A stretch of 64,000 bases of DNA from Apteryx mantelli. Taxonomy: Eukaryota; Chordata; Aves; Apterygiformes; Apterygidae. Location: the NCBI RefSeq assembly GCF_036417845.1, contig NC_090020.1, positions 48,530,425 through 48,594,424 of the forward strand, read 5' to 3'. Positions 52,501 through 57,978 of this stretch are shown here, one piece after another (the stretch's first letter is position 1; every line of letters begins with the position of its first letter). The notes beneath the pieces are model-generated. The model did no database searches and had not been told where the DNA came from. It worked only from the letters and a program-made list of their open reading frames with translations. Position numbers and translations under genes: made by a program.

Positions 52501-53947
52501 AGCATCTTACCAGGAACAAATGTGCAGGATCAAAAATTGAGTCAGAAATGCCACACCAGAGTGAGATCACACTTGTGGCTTACTGTGGAATTAACTAGCA
52601 ATTCATTTTTAAACAATTTACTTTTTCTAAACCAATTAGCCACAGGCTTCTCAGTTTATTACCTATTGTTAACAAGTGAATTATGATAATGAAAGCTAAT
52701 CAAATGGAAAATATTACTCTAGACTTCTCAGAGTTATTCTGTGTATAGCTAGTTTCACTCTTCTTCTGTATAGTCGATATTCTCTTTCACTTTATAAGCC
52801 TTTAAAAATGTTACTTTCCCCAGTGGTATTAAGTGCGACAACTAACCTGCTCATCTGTTTAAAAAGAAACAAGAACCCCACAAAAATCCTTTATTTTAAG
52901 TTATTATTTTTTTTAAACATAGCCAGTTACTTTTTCTTGTTAAAATACACTGATTGCATTAAACAGTCTGAGCTGCTAATTTTGCAGTAGGTGTTTGCAT
53001 TCCCATTAATCACGGTCAAGTATTTGATTAACATTTCTTTTCAGTTAAATTTTAGACATGTTTGCAATCGATGAAAATTTAATCTAACAATTCCCTAAAG
53101 TGAAAAGTTACAGACTAAAAGATGAAGGAAAAATACAATTTAACAGAGACATAACCTGACTCATGCAGAATAAAATGAAGAGTTTCAGTCTTAAGCTAGA
53201 AAGTGGTAAGTACAGTGTTAAAATACAATTCACAACATTCTGCAAGTATATTAAACTAGGGTATAACTTAAGATTAATTTCACATGCACTTTCTATAGAC
53301 CAAGATAAGAAAGAAGGAAAGAATAAAAACATGTCATATCCTCATGAAAATAACAGTAAAATGATTGTAAGATGAAAATAGAAATCTTAAGAGTCTGTTC
53401 AAACTGAAAATCAAAGGTAGTTCCACAGCAGTTGACAATATATACCGAAGATAAACTATCCATCATTTTTTGCTACTAATTATCCAAATAAGGCTTATGC
53501 CGTGAAATTCAATCCCAGAATCCAAATCAAGTCTGCAAAGCTGGCACAACCGCCTGAACTGCCCTCAAACTCAGTATTAAGGTCAAGCACATCTACTTCC
53601 GAGTTCAAGGTATACATATTGCAACTTATTTTTCAAGTGTGCTGCATTTCCAAATGTAACTGACAGGTTGCTATCTTAATATGATTAGACATTTCCCAAT
53701 TTAAATCTAATACTGAAATGGTGATCTATGTGAGCTAATATCATTTCAAAGGTAAAATCACACTAGAAAACATACAGTGCATACATGCCCCTAAAGCACA
53801 TACAGAGTCATATTCCTCCTCCTCCTCTTCTGCATGGCCATAGAAGCGATCGTAATCTGTAGACCTGGCTGAGTCCAGCAATTCCTCTCCATCTTCTCCA
53901 CCCACGAAGAATCTAGGAGGATCGCTCTCTGTTGCGCTAACAGACAT
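13447..53947 (-). CDS. PPIP5K2: Diphosphoinositol pentakisphosphate kinase 2 (whole coding span, 30 coding exons)
   Basis: This is a bifunctional cytosolic enzyme. An N-terminal ATP-grasp kinase phosphorylates InsP6 and 5-InsP7 at the 1-position, and a C-terminal histidine-acid-phosphatase-like domain reverses this (established for the family). Coding exons, from start to stop: 53947-53804, 52243-52048, 51317-51227, 49928-49843, 48646-48492, 47929-47828, 45538-45377, 44260-44139, 42621-42520, 41974-41888, 40876-40801, 40708-40599, 39517-39432, 38769-38644, 38547-38426, 36916-36734, 35186-35045, 34053-33830, 32228-32101, 31908-31794, 30207-30100, 30015-29899, 29121-28948, 26630-26457, 25223-25154, 23084-22965, 22069-22007, 18146-18036, 16473-16345, 13538-13447. 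They total 3717 nt (1238 aa) with all phases consistent. Key motifs are DVNGFSF (about 331-337), RHGDRTP (about 398-404) and SESHVHSL (about 835-842). One intron is GC-AG. The paralogue PPIP5K1 is less likely, because kinase, phosphatase and tail all match my recollection of PPIP5K2 exon by exon. Confidence 0.97.
15663..15680. repeat. (CA)9 microsatellite
   Basis: Perfect dinucleotide repeat in PPIP5K2 intron 30. Confidence 0.95.
16345..16473 (-). CDS. PPIP5K2: PPIP5K2 exon 30 (aa 1166-1209)
   Basis: Acceptor ctttcag|CTTCTC with a strong C-rich tract, donor CATAC|GTAAGT, phase 1. It encodes [20 protein letters not shown], then [19 protein letters not shown]. It corresponds to the mammalian NTYTPAKI segment. 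Confidence 0.9.
18036..18146 (-). CDS. PPIP5K2: PPIP5K2 exon 29 (aa 1129-1166)
   Basis: Acceptor ttgcag|GTTTTG, donor CATCAA|GTGAAA, phase 1. It encodes [20 protein letters not shown], then [16 protein letters not shown]. The donor is weaker than the others. Read-through would add about 18 residues before a stop. Confidence 0.93.
19814..19835. repeat. Poly-A tract (22 bp)
   Basis: Long A homopolymer on the plus strand in intron 28. No adjacent retroposon body was recognised. Confidence 0.9.
22007..22069 (-). CDS. PPIP5K2: PPIP5K2 exon 28 (aa 1108-1129)
   Basis: Acceptor tctcag|ACACCA, donor AATG|GTACGT, phase 1 on both sides, only 63 nt. It encodes [20 protein letters not shown]. The basic and Ser segment resembles a kinase-regulated docking stretch (inference). 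Confidence 0.95.
22965..23084 (-). CDS. PPIP5K2: PPIP5K2 exon 27 (aa 1068-1108)
   Basis: Acceptor catcag|GGTCTC, donor GATG|GTATGT, phase 1 on both sides. It encodes [20 protein letters not shown], then [17 protein letters not shown]. At 120 nt it could be skipped without a frameshift. Confidence 0.95.
24351..24390. repeat. AT/AC compound microsatellite
   Basis: Alternating (AT)n followed by interspersed ACAC blocks, in intron 26. Confidence 0.9.
25058..25083. repeat. T10A16 tract
   Basis: A T homopolymer runs directly into an A homopolymer, about 70 bp from exon 26 on its intron 26 side. On the minus strand it can pair with itself. Confidence 0.9.
25154..25223 (-). CDS. PPIP5K2: PPIP5K2 exon 26 (aa 1045-1068)
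   Basis: Acceptor tatccag|GTCCTA, donor TCTAG|GTATGT, leaves in phase 1. It encodes [19 protein letters not shown]. An upstream pyrimidine tract supports this acceptor over the internal ATCAG ten bases downstream, which would shift the frame. Confidence 0.92.
26457..26630 (-). CDS. PPIP5K2: PPIP5K2 exon 25 (aa 987-1044), Arg-rich nuclear-targeting segment
   Basis: Acceptor ttccag|GAAGAG, donor CAACAG|GTTCTT, phase 0. It encodes [19 protein letters not shown], then [12 protein letters not shown] and the [20 protein letters not shown] region. The five-Arg cluster (about 1013-1017) followed by Ser fits the nuclear localisation signal known in the human protein. Confidence 0.95.
28948..29121 (-). 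CDS. PPIP5K2: PPIP5K2 exon 24 (aa 929-986), C-terminal tail
   Basis: Acceptor ttgtag|AATGAA, donor GTTGAA|GTAAGT, phase 0. It encodes an acidic stretch ([14 protein letters not shown]), then [20 protein letters not shown], a conserved basic and Pro segment. It is probably disordered and phosphorylated. Confidence 0.94.
29899..30015 (-). CDS. PPIP5K2: PPIP5K2 exon 23 (aa 890-928), end of the phosphatase domain
   Basis: Acceptor ctttag|GAACTT, donor CGAGAG|GTAATA, phase 0. It encodes [20 protein letters not shown], then [19 protein letters not shown]. The tail begins here. Confidence 0.96.
30100..30207 (-). CDS. PPIP5K2: PPIP5K2 exon 22 (aa 854-889)
   Basis: Acceptor cataag|GAATCG, donor CAAG|GTATTT, phase 0 on both sides. 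It encodes [20 protein letters not shown], then [16 protein letters not shown]. The following intron is only 84 bp. Confidence 0.96.
30643..30684. repeat. Perfect palindrome with 21-bp arms in a TG/CA/TA microsatellite
   Basis: The arms 30643-30663 and 30664-30684 are exact reverse complements with no spacer, inside a wider alternating purine-pyrimidine tract (about 30630-30730). The sequence could extrude a cruciform or adopt Z-DNA. Confidence 0.9.
31794..31908 (-). CDS. PPIP5K2: PPIP5K2 exon 21 (aa 815-853), second catalytic-site motif of the phosphatase
   Basis: Acceptor tttaag|CTACTC, donor GTGAT|GTAAGT. It encodes [20 protein letters not shown], then [17 protein letters not shown]. The SESHVHSL block occupies the place of the C-terminal HD motif of classical acid phosphatases. 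Confidence 0.96.
32101..32228 (-). CDS. PPIP5K2: PPIP5K2 exon 20 (aa 773-815)
   Basis: Acceptor atacag|GAATAT, donor CCTCT|GTAAGT, ends in phase 2. It encodes [20 protein letters not shown], then [20 protein letters not shown]. Confidence 0.96.
32439..32466. repeat. Short inverted repeat, 10-bp stem and 8-bp loop
   Basis: CTAGTTCACT at 32439-32448 pairs with AGTGAACTAG at 32457-32466. Copies of CACTAGTT flank it, suggesting a small local duplication. It lies in PPIP5K2 intron 19. Confidence 0.7.
33830..34053 (-). CDS. PPIP5K2: PPIP5K2 exon 19 (aa 698-772), longest purely coding exon
   Basis: Acceptor gtccag|ATATTC, donor CTCAG|GTAAGC, ends in phase 0. It encodes [20 protein letters not shown], then [19 protein letters not shown] and [15 protein letters not shown]. 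Confidence 0.97.
35045..35186 (-). CDS. PPIP5K2: PPIP5K2 exon 18 (aa 651-698)
   Basis: Acceptor ttgcag|CTTACT, donor GCAG|GTACTT, ends in phase 1. It encodes [20 protein letters not shown], then [20 protein letters not shown], the helical insert of the phosphatase domain. Confidence 0.96.
35841..35860. repeat. (AAAT)n simple repeat
   Basis: About five AAAT units in intron 17. Confidence 0.85.
36734..36916 (-). CDS. PPIP5K2: PPIP5K2 exon 17 (aa 590-650)
   Basis: Acceptor cttcag|GGACTA, donor AAG|GTTAGA, phase 0 on both sides. It encodes [20 protein letters not shown], then the Ser/Asp-rich [11 protein letters not shown] and [11 protein letters not shown]. Confidence 0.96.
37070..37700 (+). 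repeat. Degraded retroelement-like insertion in PPIP5K2 intron 16
   Basis: A GC-richer, complex block sits sharply inside AT-rich intron sequence, antisense to the gene. On the plus strand, 37340-37399 reads [20 protein letters not shown] before a stop. Another broken frame follows, then AATAAA near 37661. A TATAAAAGG lies near 37421. The Glu- and Arg-rich coding remnant recalls ORF1 of avian CR1-type LINEs, but I cannot confirm the family. It is clearly nonfunctional. Confidence 0.4.
38426..38547 (-). CDS. PPIP5K2: PPIP5K2 exon 16 (aa 549-589)
   Basis: Acceptor tgatag|GAGATT, donor CAAAG|GTACAG, ends in phase 0. It encodes [20 protein letters not shown], then [25 protein letters not shown] is part of the phosphatase pocket in the family. 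Confidence 0.96.
38644..38769 (-). CDS. PPIP5K2: PPIP5K2 exon 15 (aa 507-549)
   Basis: Acceptor aattag|ATAATAG, donor ACAAG|GTAAAA, phase 1 on both sides. It encodes [20 protein letters not shown], then [16 protein letters not shown]. The ELTPAG turn is typical of branch-2 histidine phosphatases. Confidence 0.96.
39432..39517 (-). CDS. PPIP5K2: PPIP5K2 exon 14 (aa 478-507)
   Basis: Acceptor cttcag|GTATGG, donor GGAAG|GTATAG, ends in phase 1. It encodes [19 protein letters not shown] and CPKTSSEEE, a strongly conserved part of the phosphatase domain. Confidence 0.96.
40599..40708 (-). CDS. PPIP5K2: PPIP5K2 exon 13 (aa 442-478)
   Basis: Acceptor ctttag|GAAGTG, donor GAAAT|GTAAGT, ends in phase 2. 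It encodes [20 protein letters not shown], then an acidic and Lys-rich loop ending [10 protein letters not shown]. Confidence 0.95.
40709..40800 (-). other. 92-bp GC-AG intron (PPIP5K2 intron 12)
   Basis: The donor is CAG|GCAAGT and the acceptor ctttag|GAAGTG. Apart from the C at +2 the donor matches the U1 consensus perfectly, as is usual for functional GC-AG introns. Confidence 0.9.
40801..40876 (-). CDS. PPIP5K2: PPIP5K2 exon 12 (aa 416-441), ends at a GC splice donor
   Basis: The acceptor is ccaaag|ATTTTT. The exon encodes [20 protein letters not shown] and ends KQLQ. The 3' boundary is CAG|GCAAGT, a noncanonical GC donor. The next exon resumes in frame ([10 protein letters not shown]) after a normal AG. 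Confidence 0.94.
41132..41180. repeat. (AAAC)n/poly-A-rich simple repeat
   Basis: Imperfect CAAA and CAAAA units in intron 11. Confidence 0.85.
41888..41974 (-). CDS. PPIP5K2: PPIP5K2 exon 11 (aa 387-416), phosphatase signature
   Basis: Acceptor tttcag|GATGGA, donor AGAA|GTAAGT. It encodes [27 protein letters not shown] is the RHGxRxP catalytic motif of histidine acid phosphatases and its nucleophilic histidine is present. Confidence 0.97.
42520..42621 (-). CDS. PPIP5K2: PPIP5K2 exon 10 (aa 353-387), end of the kinase domain
   Basis: Acceptor ttttag|AAATAT, donor ACAAT|GTAAGA, phase 2 on both sides. It encodes [20 protein letters not shown] and [12 protein letters not shown], the linker between the kinase and phosphatase domains. 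Confidence 0.96.
44139..44260 (-). CDS. PPIP5K2: PPIP5K2 exon 9 (aa 313-353), metal-binding motif of the kinase
   Basis: Acceptor aaacag|CAAACA, donor TTGG|GTAAGA, ends in phase 2. It encodes [13 protein letters not shown], then [12 protein letters not shown]. The Asp and Asn of DVNGFSF are the expected Mg-ATP ligands of the ATP-grasp active site. They are intact, so the kinase should be active. Confidence 0.97.
45377..45538 (-). CDS. PPIP5K2: PPIP5K2 exon 8 (aa 259-312)
   Basis: Acceptor ataaag|GTGTAC, donor CAAG|GTAAGC, phase 0 on both sides. It encodes [20 protein letters not shown], with the AHAEARKSP substrate-contact stretch, and ends CLAFK. Confidence 0.96.
47570..47589. repeat. Poly-A tract (20 bp)
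   Basis: A20 in intron 7. Confidence 0.9.
47828..47929 (-). CDS. PPIP5K2: PPIP5K2 exon 7 (aa 225-258)
   Basis: Acceptor tttcag|ATTGGC, donor GAAG|GTATGA, phase 0 on both sides. It encodes [12 protein letters not shown], then [18 protein letters not shown], containing the EEFMPTDG hinge and substrate-facing segment of the kinase. Confidence 0.96.
48319..48342. repeat. T10-AG13 homopolymer pair
   Basis: Ten T, one A, then thirteen G in intron 6. Confidence 0.9.
48492..48646 (-). CDS. PPIP5K2: PPIP5K2 exon 6 (aa 173-224), nucleotide-binding part of the ATP-grasp fold
   Basis: Acceptor cttcag|AATGCA, donor GAAAG|GTGAGG. It encodes [20 protein letters not shown] and then a Gly-rich [12 protein letters not shown] stretch. 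In ATP-grasp enzymes this region supplies lysine and backbone contacts to ATP (family knowledge). Confidence 0.96.
49843..49928 (-). CDS. PPIP5K2: PPIP5K2 exon 5 (aa 144-173)
   Basis: Acceptor ttctag|GAGAGA, donor CAAG|GTAAAA. It encodes [20 protein letters not shown] and NRDPNNP, the linker strand leading into the ATP-grasp subdomain. It leaves in phase 1. Confidence 0.95.
51227..51317 (-). CDS. PPIP5K2: PPIP5K2 exon 4 (aa 113-144)
   Basis: Acceptor cttag|GTTTTC, donor ACAG|GTAAGT, enters in phase 1 and leaves in phase 2. It encodes the [10 protein letters not shown] segment followed by NPFVINDL and the YHIQDR end, which matches the kinase N-lobe. Confidence 0.95.
52048..52243 (-). CDS. PPIP5K2: PPIP5K2 exon 3 (aa 49-113), start of the kinase domain
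   Basis: Acceptor cttcag|CCACC, donor AAAG|GTAAAT, ends in phase 1. It encodes [20 protein letters not shown] and then [11 protein letters not shown], the N-terminal lobe preceding the ATP-grasp fold. This block is nearly invariant in the family. Confidence 0.96.
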
Positions 53948-54188
53948 GATTACAAGACCTATCGAGATCTAGGTAGAAACTGCAGCCACTTCGGCAGCTG
54001 AGATACTGGGCATATTCCCAATGACTTGGGAACACAGAAGTCCCCTGCTCTTTGATGCTGCTTCTGATTAAGCTGTCTGCCAGGCACAGTTTAACAGGTA
54101 TCAGCTGTCCATTATTGGTTTGAGTTGTTGCTCCACGAAACTAGCCACAGGTTACGGTTTCCCTGAGATGATATGGCAGCTTTTTATC
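53804..54188 (-). CDS. PPIP5K2: PPIP5K2 exon 2: 5' UTR plus start codon and acidic N-terminus (aa 1-48)
   Basis: The acceptor tttttag|GATAAA lies at 54188 and the donor GACTCT|GTATGT follows 53804. The ATG at 53947-53945 has A at -3. An in-frame TAG at 53971-53969, seven codons upstream, fixes this start. The peptide contains PRFFVG and then a run of Glu. The N-terminus is about ten residues longer than the mammalian one as I remember it, so this part is lineage-variable. Confidence 0.95.
53969..54013 (-). promoter_or_regulatory. Upstream ORF of 14 codons, in frame with the PPIP5K2 start
   Basis: The ATG at 54013 opens MPSISAAEVAAVST and stops at TAG (53971-53969), 21 nt before the main ATG and in the same frame. 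Read-through of one stop codon would add an N-terminal extension. The short spacing suggests that reinitiation could matter. Confidence 0.55.
54101..54112 (-). promoter_or_regulatory. Minimal upstream ORF (4 codons including the stop) in the PPIP5K2 leader
   Basis: ATG GAC AGC TGA lies inside exon 2, about 165 nt before the main start. Such minimal ORFs can reduce initiation downstream. No expression evidence is available. Confidence 0.5.
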
Positions 54189-57100
54189 CTAAAAACAAAC
54201 ACACACAACTTGATAAAGGCACATAGATGAAGCTTCCTTATTAAAAAACAAACAAACAACACACATTTGGACATTAATATACCTCTGATATAAGACACAG
54301 TATCCAAAGCAAAGCATCAGAAATAAAACCCTGCAGACTATACACAGTCTACATTTCTACATGTATGTTTGGAGCCGGGGGAAGTAATTTCAAGATATTT
54401 CAAACTGCTGACTCTGACATTTTAAAAATACCCAGTACAACTCTGCAAGTAAAAAGCATTAAATGCATTCCTTCCAAATTAGGGAAGGTAAAGCGTAGAG
54501 GATATATTTTATACAAAGATAAAGGAACAATAGTCTTTGCCAGTATTTGAGATATTTAAATCCCTATTTCTGTCAGCTGTTTTTTCTACAGTTTCCTGAT
54601 AAAATGAGCAATGGCTAACAACTAAAACTAATAGACAAAAATACTGAAAAAAATCATATAAAGCCACCATTAAGGCTATTTAAGAAAACTATTCTTTCAA
54701 AAACAGAATAAGACTTTGGTTTGAAAGCAAAATGTATATGCCAACTTGATGTGGTGTGCTTATTTAGTTCAATTAAGTGTTGCTTTATTTTCACACTGAA
54801 AAAATATTTAGGGGTACCCATTAGCACTGCCTTTGATCAAAACTACTTCTAAGCATTAACTTTCAACGTCCCAGTGAAATGGACACATATTAACCAGTCA
54901 TGTCAAAACAAAGTCTTGGCCAAGTAAGCTGTATATAGAAGCAAAGAGACTCAACGCTCAGTCTTCCGCTATATTAACTAGACAACTGTTATTTTATAAA
55001 TTGGGCATGGTTTTATACTATTAATTATAACTCATTATCATTTGCAATTTGAACAAGCAGTTATTTGTTTAGAAGTTCATCTGATCACTTGGTTTCGGCA
55101 AGACGGCAGAAGTCATTGAAAGGAATGCAAGTGCACGATAGCTACCCAGACGGAGCTGCATGTGGTTGTTGCAGTTTGCCTCTGCTGCTTCTTAAACAAT
55201 GGTTTTAGGCAAGGAGAAAGAAGTTACTCTAATGCCTAAATGTTCTAAATTAAAGGGACAAGAACAAAAATCATTTAGGTTGTTTATTAGTCAGATCATT
55301 ATGTAAGTGCCATTGAACAATGATGTCTCAGCAGAACTGAATTTGTCTTTAGTATCTGCCAAAATAACTTTGATTGTTCTATAAACCAAGTGAAGCAATA
55401 GGAAATTTCCAATGGTAACCAGCCATTCAGCCTCCTGTGAAAGAGGAATTAACTCCTCCTAGACATGCAGAGTATTTAGTGTTATAAGACCTTTGTTCCC
55501 AAAGAAGGCTGCTGGGCACCATTCTAACAGACAATTTCTCTTAGAAGGAGAATGAAATATGTCTAGCTCTCCTTAGAAAACTGCAGTTAACTAACCTAAA
55601 AATCTACTGATTTTGGATGACAACATTTTTTCAATTAACCTCAGTATGTCAAAAAGCTGTGTTACTCTGCACCTAGGATCATGATGATTACAGTCTTTTT
55701 AAAAGCATAGCTAAGAATCTGACATTAATATCAAATAGGCACAATATGAGGGTCTCTGGCAGTACCTGAATCTCTCTTACCTGAAGCGATCACTTCTCAA
55801 AGCAGGTAGCTAGGAAACCACACAAATAAAGACTGAAGGGAAAAGCACAACCCCTCTACAAATCAGACAAAGACAGACTGGTGAATGTAATTCCTCAACA
55901 GGACAGATCAGCAAGTCTATTTGAAACTCAGTGTTTCTTCATTTTACTCAAGAATCTGGAGAGTGTTTGTTGGTCTTACTGATGGCAAGCAGATCTATCA
56001 AGGGGAGCTTCACCTGTGGAGAACAGACTTTGAGCAGTCACCTTTGTGGTTAGCAGATTGTTTTCTGCATGATTTATCACACTGTTCACCCTCTGAAGGT
56101 GGTGTCTTTTGTGTCTTCTAACAAGCAAGTTGTAAGGCAAGCACCTATCTTAACACACTGCTAGAGGAATTTATCTTACATGGGCTTCTTAGATCAGTTG
56201 ATGATACCCCAAGATATCAGTTTGAAGAGCAAGCACCCTCTCCATGAGCACATACTTTCCAGCTGCAGATGAGCCCCTCTAGCTCTGTGGAGGAGTGTGC
56301 ATTCAGTGTTACTACAGGAAGACTGGTAAGAGTATGCATTTATAAATCTAGGGAAGAAAAGACAAACTGCGACTGTGAAGCAAACGCTTGTATATTTTGT
56401 TTGGAAAACTGTCCTCAGCCTACCCCAGAGACACAGGAAATGCAACTTGGCAAGATACGTCTTGCAGGGTACCAGCTGCTGCTTGGGAGCTTTCTTAAGA
56501 TTAGAAAGCTACAGTTTTCAGAAATATCTAAGCATAGCTACATCAATGCCAACTCAGAATACAGATTTTCTCAGCCAACTAGATACAGGATTACAGTTAT
56601 TTTGTAATTTACTCTCTCCTAAGAAGAGAAAACTAGTGTAAGGACTATGGATGAAGCGACGGAAATCTTGAAATGAACTCATTTCATAAATCAGTTATCC
56701 ACATAGATAAATTGCTAGATTGCTATTCCCTACTATTGCAAAAGGGCCCCAGAATTTTCAGTTTGTAAAAATAACACTAAAGATACAGGATCAAGAAAAG
56801 GTGCTGACCCTTTCGCAGTCTTATAAACTACTACTACCGCATGGACCAGCTGAATTGCATATAAATTGGCATTCTGATAGCTGATGATTACCAGCTTATC
56901 TTTCAGACAGCAGATGCTGTGAGCTACTGTCATTAGCATAAATTTATGCCATGATAGAAATGAGTAAATTCTTTATTTTCAGAGTAAATGTTTTTAGAGA
57001 TAAGAATTAAGATCATTCCGCTCCAAATGCTTTGGCTGCTATAAAAATTAAGGAATCCACTTCTTTCTTGCAGTGTGTGGCATAAGAAGAGTCCAAGAAA

Positions 57101-57947
57101 AGGGACCTGGAAAGAAAAATCTGAAGATAAAGGACTGTAACTGCAGTGAATGATTTATAGAAGCCTCCTAAAACATCTACAGTAATCTGAGGTCAACAGA
57201 AAATGCAGCAACCAGCATGTGGTAGAGAGACAGTCACTGGATTAATACATGGTTCTCAAATTGTATGCCAAGGAGAAACAACAAATGGCAGAGCAAGAAG
57301 ATGAAGCTCTTTTCTGAAATGAAGTCTCAGTTCCTCTGGAAGCACTGTCAGTGGTGTTTCGATGCTGACAGGAGAAGCTTCTAACATACTGTGTTTTAAG
57401 CAGAATTCCATCTTGCTACCATAGGCAACAAGGAAGAGTCTTCCCAGTTCCTGCTTTTCTGTATTAAGAAGTAAGCAGCAGTAGCAAAAGAGAGGCAGAG
57501 ATGCTCTATGTTATATCCTTTCATACCAAGTGCATGAGCATAAGCCTCATCAGACAGCGAAGATTAAAAGATTACATGCATACCTCAAGCAGAGAGGACT
57601 GCAATCTAAGCAAGACAAAGACCAAAGCTTTCTGTTGGAACATACACTGATCCGTTTCCAACGAGGTAATGGCAAAAAGATCCAGGCAACAATCTCCTCC
57701 TGTGCAATAACCTTTCAAGGTAAAATGAATTAGATTACGATCCCTTTAAACCTCAGCTGTTACACAAGGGTTCTATTTTACAGTTTACAGATTAAAAATC
57801 TCTTATTTTTGAAAACCACAGTTTAACAGTGTCATTTCTTTAAAAGAACCTTCAACCAAACATATGGTCTGTTCATTCTGCCTGTCCTAAAGCCTTCTAT
57901 GCATGATCACCATATTATACATCTTGGCCCCAAAAAAGGGGAGGGGC

Positions 57948-57978
57948 AAAAAAAAAAGAAAAGAAAAGAAAAAGAAAA
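57948..57978. repeat. AAAAG-rich simple repeat
   Basis: A-run followed by AAAAG units in intron 1. Confidence 0.85.

Larger units (their letters stand above)
48647..53803 (-). other. PPIP5K2 introns 2-5
   Basis: Introns at 52244-53803, 51318-52047, 49929-51226 and 48647-49842. No repeat family or additional exon is recognisable in them. The smaller intron 6 (47930-48491) holds a T10/G13 homopolymer pair at 48319-48342. Confidence 0.6.
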
